From positions 8,432,001 through 8,496,000 of the forward strand of contig CM073558.1 of the NCBI GenBank assembly GCA_037074615.1: 64,000 nt of DNA. The letters run 5' to 3'. This DNA comes from Leucaena leucocephala (taxonomy: Eukaryota; Streptophyta; Magnoliopsida; Fabales; Fabaceae). The notes beneath the pieces are model-generated. The model did not search any database. It worked only from the letters and a program-made list of their open reading frames with translations, and was not told the origin of the DNA. This document shows, piece by piece, positions 12,022-24,659 of this stretch (positions are counted from its first letter, which is position 1; each line of letters starts with the position of its first letter). The translations under genes and the position numbers were made by a program.

Positions 12022-13064
12022 AAATTTGGCATCAAATAGAATAATTTCAAGACCTAAATCTCAAATATTAAATATTTTATTTAAGATAAGGGTGTAGTTA
12101 GAATGTTAATCATGAATGAGATATGTGGTCTGTGATGTTTTCAATGTTTTGCATGTGTACATATGTTGTTTTGTTGTATGAATATATTTGTGTTTGAGAA
12201 TTTTTGTGCATGTCTGTGATTGATTATGTTTAGAGTCCTGAAATAAGGGAACTAATAATCCAAGCATAGAGTAGAGGCCTTGAAATGAGTACAGAGCATA
12301 AGATTTTGGCATGGAACATAAGTTTTTAGCCTAGTGATGCTCTGAATTATTTAAAGATAACCAAGTATAATGGTAAAGTTTTAGTAGTCATGACGAGCTA
12401 GTGTGGTGGACGTGACTAGAAGTGACAGTAACCTCATATGGGTATTTTACGTTATACCCTAGCCATACAGCTTATGAGACAATCTCCTAGGATACATTGT
12501 AGTATACTAGTCATAGTCAGCCAATACCTCAAGGGTCTCGTGTTTCTTAACATGATATGGCTAGCTTAAGTAGAACAGTGACCGAGAAGCATTTTCCTCT
12601 ACTAATAGAGATAAAAGTTTACCAGTCTTAGGTTAAAGAAGTTGACCAATCCAAGATCAAGAAACTAAGATACAATAGTTAGTTCAAGGTAGCACTAGGG
12701 GGAATGAAATATAATCATTCAGTGAACTTGAATTCCCTAGGAACAACGACTAGATGTTGTAGTAACGATGATGATGATGGTACTAACCTCGCTAAAGTTG
12801 ATCGGCTAGAGGATGGGCATGAGGTTCTAATAAGCTACATAGTACAATACACAGAGACACGAATGATTAGTTCAAGGGAATGCTCAAGAGCAAATTTTCT
12901 GTGTGATGACCAGAAAGTAACTATAGTTTGGTTAAGAACATAATGGAATTGGTAAATAGACAGAGGTAGTTAAGAAGTAAAAGAGTATCTAGTTATAAAA
13001 TAAAAGTTTATGATGCTTAGAAAATGAAAGGTAGACACAGTTTGAAGATAAAGAGACTCTACTG
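12022..13064 (+). repeat. Internal fragment of the preceding retroelement
   Basis: Follows the primer site and has no recognisable gag or pol. The short open frames inside it, including one at 12704-12943, match no family I know. It stops where Z sequence starts near 13065, so the rest of the internal region and the 3' LTR are gone. Confidence 0.45.
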
Positions 13065-13387
13065 ATATAATGCAAATTGTATATAGTTTCTTTGACATTT
13101 TTAAGGGTTTTATAGGAAGTCTGCCATTCTTTTTATGCCTGTAATTATGCTTTTGTGTTAATACTTGACTGTGCATGGCAATGTGCTAATTAAAGGGTTA
13201 AATGGTAAATTAACTATTCCAAACTACATTTATGTTGTTCTTCAATTAGTTGGACTTTTACTGTGAGTTTTGATTTTGAATTGCAGGTATTTTATAGGAG
13301 AATCAATGACTAATGTGAGTAGAAAAGAAATCACAAGACAAATAGGATAAAACAAGGAAGCCAATTTCTGTGATGTTTAGTCATGAC
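13065..13387 (+). repeat. Athila-like Z region, plus strand, left part
   Basis: Matches the reverse complement of 6120-6001 and then of 2794-2610 without either of the insertions found there, so it supplies the empty site for the solo LTR 2795-6000. It breaks off at 'tcatgac' (13381-13387), where X-family LTR begins. The same Z sequence resumes with 'ggaccaaag' at 39288. Confidence 0.6.
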
Positions 13388-16076
13388 GAGTGTTGAAGGA
13401 AGAGAAAGGACTAAAATGAAAACTAGAAAAGGTTGAATGCCAAAAATGAAAGTAGAAACAAAAGTTGGGCCAAAAGTGGTAATTATCAAAAGTTTAGGTA
13501 CTTAAATGTACTTAAGCAAAAGTTTAGGGACAAAAATATAATTATAAGAAAGTTGAAATGAAAAAGGCCCAAAAATGCCCAGAATCATATTAGTCCCAAA
13601 TTTTACTAGTAGATAGACAAAATTATTCTAATCAGTTTAACGCAATATAGAATTTCGATTTGAGATTTCGATTAATTGATGTGAATTCTTGAAGTAAGGA
13701 AGAATTATTACAGTATTTTTTAGACCTCAAAATCATATGAAACTTTATAGTAAATCCCTATATTTAATATAAGAATTTATAAAATTGGCAGTCATAAAAG
13801 GAATTATGTAGAATTCTTACGGGAATTTACAGTGGAATAAAATACTCGATAAATATTGTCGGGAGAGGTTCTTGGGATTTGTACCCTAAAGGTAATGGAC
13901 CAACATTAAGGCCCAAATGGTATCCTTAGAGGCCCAATAAGGTGGTTGAACAGTTAAGTGGGCCAGAGTCCAAAGCAACCCCAAAAAAGTGTGAAATTAC
14001 GAAAATGTCCCTATGTGGTCAGATTATACTAGTGATGAATAGAGGGCATTTTAGTCATTATGAACAGACCAAAAATGTCCAAGATAGTATAAAGATGATT
14101 ATTTAGAGCCAGTATACACTCTGATGCAGTATAAAGGAGTGTAAAATGACAATTATGCCCTTAGGGTTAATATAGTGCAAGATAGTGGACCAAGGGCATT
14201 TTAATCATTTCCCAAGGGATATGTAATTAAGTTTTGACCCAGTTCAAGAATTTCAATTGTATGGAGAATCTGGATACTACATTTAAGGTCAGAAAACATA
14301 TTATGAAATCTCAGAAAAAATAGATTTATAAAATAGTGTGGTTTTTGGGGAATCAGACTGAGCCAGTACCGGATTAGACTAAAATTTTTCCAGAAGCTTC
14401 CCCCATTGGAATTTTTCCACCTAGCCCTATGAGTTGTCCCTTAATGATGTCATGGATGATTTCATAATTTTCTTTTTGAAAGAGTTCAATCCAAGATTAA
14501 ATGTGAGCTATTAGATCAAATAGTGCACAAAGTAATCTTGACCATTGATTTTTCATGAGATTTTTCTATAAATGCCCCCTCAAATCTGAAGCAAAATTGT
14601 GGCATGTCAACCTTTGGGAAACTCTTGTAAAATGAAAACTCAAGCCTAGACAAAGAAGATTCAAGGTACCAAAGTTCAAGCAAGCTAGAGATTAAAGGTA
14701 AGCAATCTATCCTAGCTTATTTTCCTTTGATTTGGGAGCTTAAACTTAGGGTTTTCATGGAAAAAAGTTGAGTTTTCTCTAAGGTGTTGTGCTGTCCAAA
14801 AATCTTGGATGAAAGGGAAAAGAAGAAATTAAAGTTAGAGATTGATGATTGAAGCTTAAACAAGCTAGTTAAGTGATTGATTGTTGAATCAAGTTGATCT
14901 TATTGACTTTGCCATGGTTGAACCAGTTCAGTTTACACTGTTCATGATGGAAGAAAATGGAATTTTAATGATTTAATGCTTCCATTGAATTTATATGATG
15001 ATTTTGTGTAGGATTGGATAGGTTTGGAACCTTTGAAGCATTAAAATTCCAAGATTGTAGTTTTTAAAATTCTCCTATGTTACTGTTTACTCGCATGAAC
15101 AGTGATTGAAATTTCATGATTTTGATACTTCCAATGGTTTTAAAATGAAAAGTTGGGTGGGATAAAGTAGAGAAACAAGTATGGGAAGCATTAGAATCAA
15201 AATTGCAATTTTTGAAGGAATTATGTACATGTTTTCGATTCTGTCCAGTAGGCCATGAAGTAGCTAGAATTTCATGATTTTAAACTCATAAATGGATTTA
15301 AAAGATGAAATTGTGTAGGTTAAAGTCAAGACATCAATTGATTCAAAGGCTAAGTCCATTAGTTAAGATTAAGGAAAGTTAATGTAGTTAAATGGGCTTA
15401 ATGTTCAAGAGGAAGTTATGTTTGTTAAAGTGAGTTTAATACTCAAGGAAGCTAGATTGTGATGAATGAATGATTATGTGATGTTAGAAATTGATTGGTA
15501 TGCTTGAAAAGAGGCAGCCACATATCCAAGAGAAGTGAGAAGAAAGAAGCAAGATAAAGTGAAGGAAAGTCAAGTATATGAGGTAGTAAACTTATCCTAA
15601 ACTTGTATTCATTGAATATTATGCTTGGTTGTGCTATGTGTCATATCCCAATTTTAAGTCCTAGAAGCCTAGTATGTAGCCTGAAAAAGATATGCTATCG
15701 GACCCTATTGAGCAGAAGTCCCAGAAGTATACAAATAATGTTTAGGGACTAAACTGCAAATAATAAAAAGTCAAAGATATAAAGAGGGACTAAGGGCATT
15801 ATGGTAATTTGCTAAGGGATGGTTCTTGGGAACTGAGCCATCAGAGTGTTTGGACTTGATTAGAGACCCAAGATGACATTTCTAGATGTCCAAAAATATG
15901 GCCCAAGGTTATGTGGGTCCAAGTGACATTAAAATAATATTTTAGTACTTTTTCAATAAAGTAAAGTTACCCGGTCAAAGATAGAAATGGGGAAAGTGTT
16001 CAGATAAAGCTTTAAACTCATTCAGAACTATAAGGTGGCATAAAAGGTGTCCTCATGGGACCTACAAGGTGCCACA

Positions 16077-17029
16077 TGTAACACCCTCATTTTCTTACGT
16101 CTCAGGGACCAAATGGTAGCATCTATAACCACTTCTAAGGTCATTGAAGTCAAATTACATAATCTAGAATTTTACTCTCCCGAGTATTGTTCAGTGTGTA
16201 AATTCCAGAGGAGTGACTTGACTTCAAAAAATCATAACTAATTTTAGAAAAATAAAAATGAAGTGGTTTAAATTGATACATAAAGCTAACTTAATTCTCT
16301 TTTAGGAAAAAATAATTTGTTGACCACACCTTGACTCATTCAACTTCAGTCAACATATGAAGTTTACTGTTCATCTTGTGTTTTCCCCTGATTTCAGCAT
16401 TTTAGCCCCAACTTTACATAACATTTGTACTATCCAATCCCTAGCTTCTCTCCATGCTTCTTCAATCCTCTTCTAACATACCTGTGGGATTGGAATTACA
16501 TGGAAGGGGATGAGACTTCTGGGGAAATCTTAGTAGCAAATAGTACTAAACAATGCATAGATTAATATAAATACTGGTGCTTGCTTGTGAAAGTGTTAAC
16601 ATTGTGTAATGTACATGCTTCCATGTTACAAATGAAATACAATTGGCCAAAGTAATCATAGAAATAAAGCTTCAAACATAAGCATATATGTAACACAATT
16701 CAATAAAGCCATAGCACAACCAAGCATAACATTCAATGCATACAAGTTTAGGATAAGTTTACTACTTGATGTGTAGCCTTTCCTCTTAGTCCTTAGCCTT
16801 TACTCTAAGATTCCTTCTTTTCATAGGTCAGAGCCTATACATAGAAAATTACCAAAATGCCCCTAGGGACTTTCACTATTTATGATTTAGTGCTTGAACT
16901 CTCATTATTTGCAGTTTAGTCCCTAAACATCATTTGCATACTTCTGGGACTTTAGCTCAATAGGGCATGGTAGCATACCTTTTTTAGGCTACATATTATG
17001 CTTCTAGGCCTAAAAATTGGGATATGACA
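16077..17029 (-). mobile_element. Inverted Y solo LTR nested in a Y LTR
   Basis: Reads TGTAACACCCTCATTTTC at its left end and AAATTGGGATATGACA at its right end, so it is a complete-ended Y LTR in reverse. It is 953 bp long, because about 1 kb of the middle is missing compared with other Y copies. The flanks are CCACA (16072-16076) and CCATA (17030-17034), a 5-bp duplication with one change. The uninterrupted sequence is visible near 8950-8960 ('gcgtcacatggcatg'). Confidence 0.8.
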
Positions 17030-17579
17030 CCATATGTCATGGCCTAGAAAAAGAAGAAAAAGCTAAGGACACGTGTCACAATCTCAACTGTTCATACCAT
17101 GAAAAGACTCTGGAACTCTCTAGAAGCGCTGAGTCAGCTGGTGAGGTGTCCCAAGGGGCCCACTATTATGCCATCTAGCATGTGAGGTGTCCCATGGATG
17201 ATGTCACTTTGATGAGTCATTGAGGATGATGATGTCATCGTGATGATGCAGGCAAGGCTTCTTGAGGAAGCTAAGCGACCTGAGTCATTCATCGCGATTT
17301 AATCTGAGCCATCCATTCCACCTCCACTCAACCATAAATACCACATTCCCACTACTTCATTCCCACATCCAAGCAAAGGAAAAAGAAGAGAAAGAAGAGA
17401 GAAAAGAGAAAGAGAGAAAGACAGATAGGAATAAAAAGAAAGGAAGGAAAAAGGAGGAGTTATGGAGGAGCTAGGAGCAATCCAAGGAGCCTAAAGACTT
17501 GTCAGAGCTTAGGAATAAGGTAAGTAAGTTATTCTAGTCCCTTCTCTAACAAATTAGAGGATTGTTCTTATGAAGTTAA

Positions 17580-19475
17580 TGTTGGAAAATGTGCCCTAAG
17601 GGCCAATCATTATCTTATAAATATTATTGATTTATGAGTTTATCAATTGTGTTATCATATTATTCGCATGTTTACTGTGATGACCATCCTTGGATAATTC
17701 ATGATCTTATCCTAAATGTCCCTGGTCGGTCATCTGTGCGGGAGCAAAGATGAAATAAGACCAGTATGACTTTGAAAATGTATAGAGATATAAATCAAAG
17801 TCATAGGCACATGTAAGAGTACAAGGTGTTGGACCAACCCGCTATGAGAGAGTTGCATGGGTTACGTCATAAGCTTCTCTCATATACAAACCATGTCACT
17901 ATGCCCTTTGACCTGAGATCATCATGGATTCCTACATGATAAACGCTCAGCTTTGACCTAGTCAAAAGTCACTTTTGACCGAGTGATCATAAAGACTATG
18001 TTCGGGCTTAGTGGTTTTTCATGCGGAGGAATGTGAATGGTCAAGATGGAATTTGTCCCTCACATTCGTAGAGAGATATTACTGGGCCCCTCGATGAGTG
18101 AGTCTGAGAAATGTATGGCCATACTGTAATAGAAAGGTAGTTCCATTTCTATAGTCAGACTACTCAGGGATCGAGAAAGTAACGGTCAGGAATAGGAGAA
18201 TGACATTATCCATGCCTTATCCATGACTAAAATATCGCGTGATAGAAGGGACATGATATGGTTGTATAAAAGGTTACATCGTTTATCGATCCTCATATGA
18301 TTTGGGTAGTCGTTATGTCTTGCTAGAGACCGCTTGTGACTTGTGGGCCAGTATAGCAAATGGCCCACTGCCAACTTCATATGAGTCTACAGGGTCGCAC
18401 ACAAAATAGCCCAACACGAGCTATGATTTCCAGATTCATTGAATCTAAGACGTGTCTAGATTCAATAAATGATCCAGGGTTGATGTATATATTTATTTAT
18501 ATTTATATTCATATATATATAAATTCGTATATATATATATTATATATAAGGGATATATAGGATTTAATTTATAAGGATAAATTAAATCTCTATCATGTTT
18601 GAATTTGAAATTCAAATTTATAGGATATCTCATATAAGAGATATTTACAAGATTTAATTTATAAGGATAAATTAAATCTCTATCACGTTTGAATTTGAAA
18701 TTCAAATTGATAGGATATCTCATATAAGAGATATTTACAATATTTAATTTATAAGGATAAATTAAATCTCTATCACGTTTGAATTTAAAATTCAAATTGA
18801 TAGGATATCTCAAATTTGATTTATGAGAATAAATCAAATATAGTCCAATCTTATCTTTATTTAAATTAAATAAATAGGTGAATTAAATCTGTGGGACGGA
18901 TTTAATATAAATATTATTTATTTAATTAGTTTCTTATCAAATTATACAATATGTGATATTGTATTAATTTCAGAATTAATATAGATTAATTCCAACATCC
19001 AATTCGGTTGAGAAAAACGCAGAGCATCCTATATATCCGATTTTAAGAGCTACATTTTTGACACACAACACACAACACAAAAGGCCAAACAGAATCTGCA
19101 AAAGGTTTGCAGATAAGAAACTGCTGAAGTAGAGACGGAGAGGACGAATTCTTGAGAGAGCCTTGGAGGGACAGGAGACGCTAGCACGTTGTTCGTGGTT
19201 GGAACGCTGCTCATGTGGATACCAGTAGAGGAAGCCAACCTAAGGCATCGACTTCTTGCGATTAGAAGGAGAGCACGAGCTGCGGAGAGAAGTTATGGAC
19301 ATCTTCTTGCGTTCAAAAAGAGATCACCAGTCGCGGAGAGAAGCTGTGGAAGTCGCTGAGGAACACCAAGGGTAATGCTTCTTTCCACTTGACTTAAACA
19401 CATAAGGTAGATCTTGGCAAGGAATGGGAAAAAAATTTAAATTAATTTCCTCTGCGTGTCTTCCAATTCCTTACA
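17580..19475 (+). repeat. 5' LTR of the Angela-type element
   Basis: From TGTTGGAAAAT to CAATTCCTTACA, 1,896 bp. It contains a 90-bp tandem repeat (18550-18802) and, just before that, a (TA)-rich tract. Two further copies of this LTR occur alone on the minus strand at 32528-34305 and 46765-48669. Confidence 0.93.
18550..18802 (+). repeat. 90-bp tandem repeat in the 5' LTR (about 2.8 units)
   Basis: Units start with GGATATCTC at 18623 and 18713; a shortened first unit starts near 18550 and the next truncated one at 18803. Each unit is built of short palindromes (GATATCTCATATAAGAGATAT, GAATTTGAAATTCAAATT, TTTAATTTATAAGGATAAATTAAA). The 114-residue open frame on the other strand is only a by-product of this repeat. 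Confidence 0.85.
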
Positions 19476-19476
19476 G

Positions 19477-19490
19477 TGGTATCAGAGCCA
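19477..19490 (+). other. Primer-binding site (tRNA-iMet)
   Basis: TGGTATCAGAGCCA, complementary to the 3' end of initiator Met tRNA, starts two bases after the 5' LTR. This is the site where minus-strand cDNA synthesis begins. Confidence 0.92.
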
Positions 19491-20662
19491 TGCCATTTTG
19501 TGTTTAAGTTAGGCTTGATTGTTGATTCATATGATATGTGTTAGTCATAGCCGATCATATAATATGCGTTTTATGTATGACATATAAGGAATCCGTGTTA
19601 TGTATGACATAAAAGGAATCTAAAATGGAATTGAAATCGGTGGTGATGCTTTTTGATTTTATCAATTAACATAGATGGGGTCTAAGAAAACCGAATGTAG
19701 ATTCGTGATTATTTATGAAACAAAATTTTTTTTTCTCGGGGCGCTGCCCCAGACCCCACCCGCTAACTGCTAGCGGGACAGCTGTGGCTACCTGTTCATA
19801 GCGCAACATAATCGTAACATATGTTATTTGATGAATGTTTTAGATATGAAACATTAATTTCCCTTTAATTAAATCTGAATATTGATTCTTGAATGTTTGG
19901 GTATGGTGAACAATATGGCCCTAGATTGCAAGTGTTGTAATTTTTAAATACGGCCTGCGTGTCGTGCCTTCCTTTATATACTCTCAATGTACCTTCTCTT
20001 CTCATCTCACTCCCCTCGAATGTTAAAAGAGGTTTCTATATGTAATTTCCCTTCTCTTACTAGAGAGCTCCTCTCATTGGCTTGAGGGGACTTAGAATAG
20101 GTGAGCCATATTATATCACGTTTAGATTATGCGTATTATGATTATATCAGAAACATGCATATACTTGTATGAGATATAAACTGAGAAACATGCATTCTTA
20201 TAAACCAGATAGTTAAATTAAGCCCTCTAAATGAAATCTTAAGTTATAATGCCGTCAATTTATGAACACTTGTCAAAACCTCGATCGCTCAATTGTAGAC
20301 TCCACCAAAGTGGGTGCTTTTGAGTTATCTTGGGGAGATAAGCAAGAGTAATGGTGCTACTCTCACATGTTTATTATTGTTTGACTTAATTGAGATTAAC
20401 AAAACGGTTTGAGTCTCAAGGTATTGGATGGGATTAAAAACATGCCAGATGATATGATGATAGAATCCCATGAACATCTAAGAGTTACATTTGATGTAAT
20501 TGGTAAAGGTGTTACCTACCTAAATAACTTAATTTAAGTGTCCTGCCAAAGCGGACTTAAGTTTAAGCCAAATATAGATCTTAGCCCACTAACTATTGCA
20601 TTGAGGGTTGTTTATTTAGTGGGAGATTGCCAATTGAATTGCATATTTTTAATTGTAGAATC
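19491..20662 (+). other. Untranslated leader of the Angela-type element
   Basis: About 1.2 kb between primer site and gag start, with stops in all frames and no recognisable motif. Long leaders are usual in Angela/BARE elements, where packaging and dimerisation signals lie. I cannot point to such signals here. Confidence 0.6.
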
Positions 20663-21487
20663 ATGATGACTGGTAATACTACTACATTATCGCTGCGATC
20701 TGTCCTTGAGAAGGACAAACTTAATGGGACAAACTTTCTTGACTGGTTTAGGAACTTGAGAATTGTTCTGAAGCAGGAAAGAAAGGCGCATGTCCTAGAT
20801 CAACCCATTCCTGAGGAACCAGCGGCCAATGCTCCTAGAGCTTAGAGAAATGCTTACATGAAGCATAAGGAAGACTCTGTCAATGTGGGGTACTTGATGC
20901 TAGCCACCATGGTTCTGGAGCTCCAAAGAGATCTGGAACACATGGAGGCTTATGAGATGATTGTGTATCTCAAGGAAATATTCCAGCAACAGGCAAGGCA
21001 AGAGAGGTATGAGACCACTAAGGCCTTACATTCCTGCAAGATGGCTGAAGGTGCATCAGTCAGTACTCATGTCTTAAAGATGAAAAGGTACATTGGTCAC
21101 CTTGAGAGGCTTGGATTTCCCATGAGCCAGGAGTTAGCTACAGATTTGATCTTAAACTCACTCCCAGAAAGTTATGACCAGTTTGTCATGAACTACAACA
21201 TGAACAACATGGAGAAATCTATTTCTAAACTGCATGGGATGCTTAAAACTGCTGAGCCGAGTCTTAAGAAGAAGCCCAGTGCTGTTTTGATAGTTCAGAA
21301 AGGAAAGGGTATGAAAAAGAAAGGCAAAGGCAAGGGGAAGGGTCATGGCTCATCAGGTAAGACCAAAGAGTCAGGCAAGCCCGAAACTAAGCCTGCACCA
21401 AAGAAGGCAAAGCCTCTGAAGTAAGGAGTCTGCTTCTTCTGCAATGAACCTGGTCATTGGAAGAGGAATTACAAACTCTACCTCGAA
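20663..21487 (+). pseudogene. gag: Copia gag (nucleocapsid), defective
   Basis: Likely start ATGATGACTGGT at 20663. The protein has a gag-polypeptide (UBN2-type) core with 'LNGTNFLDWFRNLRIVL' near the N-terminus, a helical middle ('LATDLILNSLPESYDQFVM'), a lysine/glycine-rich basic stretch near 21300-21420, then a CCHC zinc knuckle at about 21430-21470. Defects are a TAG stop at 20843, a TAA at 21422 just before the knuckle, and a knuckle reading CFFCNEPGHWKRNY whose last cysteine is now tyrosine, consistent with a G-to-A change. The frame is lost around 21485-21490, apparently by a one-base deletion, after which pol continues in another frame. Gag would form the virus-like particle. Confidence 0.9.
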
Positions 21488-21488
21488 A

Positions 21489-24400
21489 TCTGAAAAAGAA
21501 CAAGAAGGATAGCGGGGCTATCGCTTCAGGTATTTATGTTATAGACATTCATCTTTCTACTTTCACTTCATGGGTATTAGATACTGCATGTGGTTCTCAT
21601 ATTTGTACAAATGTGCAGGGACTAAAGGACAGTAGGAAGCTGAAAAAGGGCGAGGTTGACCTACGAGTTGGAAACAGAGCAAGGGTTGCTGCGTTAGCTG
21701 TAGGCACTTATGAATTAGTTCTGCCCACTGGGCTTTTGTTAGTTTTGAACAATTGCTATTATGTTCCTGCTTTAAGTAGTAACATTGTTTCACTTTCTTA
21801 TTTGGATAAGGAAGGTTTCACTTCCATTGTTGGGAATAGTAGATGTTCTATTTATCGTAATAATGTTTTCTATGCTCATGTTGATTTGCATGTTGATCAT
21901 TACATATTAAATTTAGAACAACCCAATCATGGAAATATCTATAACATAACCGCCAAAAGGGTCAAATCGAACGATTTGAATCTGACATACCTCTGGCACT
22001 GTCGTCTGGGCCACATAAATGAGAAACGCATTTTCAAACTCCATCAAGATGGATTTCTAAACTCATTTGATTTTGAATCATATGACACTTGCGAGTCTTG
22101 CTTGTTAGGAAAGATGAAAAAGTCACCCTTCACTGGGCACAATGAGAGGGCCACTGATTTATTGGGCCTCATACATACAGATGTGTATGGACCGATGAAC
22201 ACAAATGCTAGAGGAGGTTATTTGTACTTCATAACATTCATAGATGATTTTAGCAGATATGGGTACATCTATCTGATAAAACATAAATCTGAATCTTTTG
22301 AAAAGTTCAAGATATTTCAAAATGAAGTACAAAACCATCTTGGCAAAATAATTAAAGCCCTTCGATCTGATCGGGGTGGTGAATATTTGAGCCAAGAGTT
22401 CATAGATCATCTCAGGAGTTGTGGGATAGTCTCACAATTGACTCCTCCAGGGATACCACAATGGAATGTTGTTTCTGAACGGAGAAATCAAACACTATTA
22501 GATCTGGTTCGATCCATGATGAGTCAAACAGATCTTCCGCCCTCCTTTTGGGGCCATGCCCTAGAGACACCTGCGTTTACACTCAATCGTGTTCCATCTA
22601 AGGCAATTGAAAAGACTCCGTATGAGATATGGACTGGGAGGACGCCTAGTTTGTCTTTCCTCAAGATTTGGGGATGCGAGGTCTATGTTAAGCAATAAGC
22701 CTCAGACAAATTAGCGCCCAAATCCTCAAAGTGCCTTTTTGTGGGATATCCTAAGGAAACCAAGGGATATTATGTCTACAACCCTGCTGATAACAAAGTG
22801 TTTATTGTCAGAAATGGTATCTTTCTCAAACAAGAATTTATCTCTAAAAGAACCAGTGGGAGTAAGGTACACCTCGAAGAAGTTTGAGAGCCATAAGACA
22901 CCACAGAACTGCAGATGGAAAATGGAGAAGACTCACAACAAGTTGTTGAGACTCCTTAAGTCACGCAAGGTCCACGGAAGTCTAATAGGACACGACTTTA
23001 GCCTTAGAGATATGGATTTCTGATTTCTGACAGTCGTGATGTGTTGCTCATTGAGCATAATGAGCCGACTACCTATCAAGAAGCTATAGTGGGACCAAAC
23101 TCTGAAAAGTGGCTTAATGCCATGAAGTCTGAGATGCAATCCATGTACGATAACAAGGTTTGGACCTTAGTCGACCCGCTTGAGGGTGTAAAAACCGTCG
23201 GGTGTAAGTGGGTTTTCAAAGAGAAAACTGACATGGATGGCAATGCAAATGTCTTCAAGGCACGACTGGTTGCAAAAGGATTTACTCAAACTCATGGTAT
23301 GGACTATGATGAGACCTTTTCCCCAGTTACAATGGCCAAATCAATCAGAATCCTCTTTGCCATAGCAGCATATTATGACTATGAAATATGGCAGATGGAC
23401 TTCAAGACAGCCTTCCTTAATGGAAAGCTCCTTGACGATGTGTACATGACACAACCTAAAGGGTTTGTGCGTTCCGAGGACTCTGGTAAAGTGTGCAAGC
23501 TTCAAAGGTCTATTTATGGACTGAAGCAAGCCTCTCGGAGTTGGAATCATCATTTTGATGAAGTAGTCAAAGAGTTTAGATTCCTTCAAAATATTGATGA
23601 ACCTTGTGTGTACAAGAAGGTTAGTGGGAGCACAGTTGTGTTTTTGGTACTCTATGTCGATGACATCCTACTTATTGGGAATGACATTCTTACCTTACAG
23701 ATTATCAAGTCTTGGTTAGGAAAGTCTTTCTCGATGAAAGACTTGGGTGAAGCCACCTACATCCTAGGAATCAGGATCTATAGAGATAGATCTAAAAGAC
23801 TTCTAGGACTCAGTCAGAGTACATACATAGACAAAATACTGCATAGGTTTAGTATGCATGAATCAAAGAGGGGTTTCATACCCATGTCTCATGGTAGTCA
23901 CCTCAGCAAAGATCTATGTCCTAGTACATCTAATCAGCGAGGTCGCATGAGTAAAGTTCCATATGCCTCAGCCATAAGATCTATCATGTACGCCATGTTA
24001 TGTACTGGACCGGATGTCTCGTTTGCCTTAAGTATGACTAGCAGATATCAACAGGACCCTGGTGAGGCCCATTGGACTGCTGTCAAGAATATCCTTAAGT
24101 ACTTAAGAAGGACTAAGGACTTATTCTTGGTCTATGGTGGATTAGATAACAAACTATGTGTAATTGGTTACACAGACGCGAGTTTCCAAACTGACCAGGA
24201 CGACCAAAAATCGCAGTCTAGATATATATTCCTCCTCAATAATGGAGCAGTAAGCTAGAAGAGCTCTAAACAGGGCACTGTAGCAGATTATGCAACGGAA
24301 GCTGGGTATATAGCAGCATCTGATGCAGCTAAGGAAGCCGTTTGGATCAGGAAGTTCATCACGGAACTAGGGGTGATACCTACCATCTCAGATCCAATAA

Positions 24401-24645
24401 CTTTGCTCTGTGACAATAGTGGTGCCATTGCACAGGCCAAAGAGCCTAGGTCATATCAAAGGACCAAGCACATACTCAGGCGATTTCATCTCATTAGAGA
24501 AATCAACGATAGAGGTGATATAAAAATATGCAAGGTAGCAGGAGAAGACAATGTTGCTGATCCTCTAATAAAGCCGCTTATGCAGGCAAATCATGAGCGT
24601 CATGTTAGGTCAATGGGAATTAGTCAAATTAATGATTGTACCTAG
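21489..24645 (+). pseudogene. pol: Copia pol: protease, integrase, RT, RNase H (defective)
   Basis: All in one frame but broken by stops. Protease (about 21570-21810) has 'WVLDTACGSHIC', where the catalytic triad D-T/S-G reads D-T-A. Integrase (about 21985-22690) keeps the H-C zinc finger ('WHCRLGH' ... 'CESCLLGK') and the D-D-E residues in 'HTDVYGP', 'LRSDRGGEY' and 'VSERRNQT'. Reverse transcriptase (about 23150-23900) has 'WVFKEK', 'QMDFKTAFLNG', 'SIYGLKQA' and the active site 'LYVDDILLIG'. RNase H (about 24160-24600) has 'GYTDASF', 'EAGYIAASDAAKEAVW' and 'LLCDNSGAI'. In-frame stops are at 22696, 22885, 22894, 22957, 22999, 23005 and 24256. Five of them lie in the variable spacer between integrase and RT. 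The order PR-IN-RT-RH defines Ty1/copia. Confidence 0.93.
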
Positions 24646-24647
24646 TA

Positions 24648-24659
24648 CAAATGGGAGGT
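24648..24659 (+). other. Polypurine tract
   Basis: CAAATGGGAGGT lies immediately before the 3' LTR start at 24660, where plus-strand DNA synthesis is primed. Confidence 0.85.

Noticed and set aside
18550..18802. Regular repeats that could suggest a CRISPR array
   Set aside because: The units are contiguous with no variable spacers and belong to an LTR in a plant-type sequence.
18493..18837. 114-residue open frame on the minus strand with a repeated RYPINLNFKFKRD-type unit
   Set aside because: It is the 90-bp LTR tandem repeat read through; the matching stretch at 25620-25916 does the same. No start context or domain, and it lies in an LTR.
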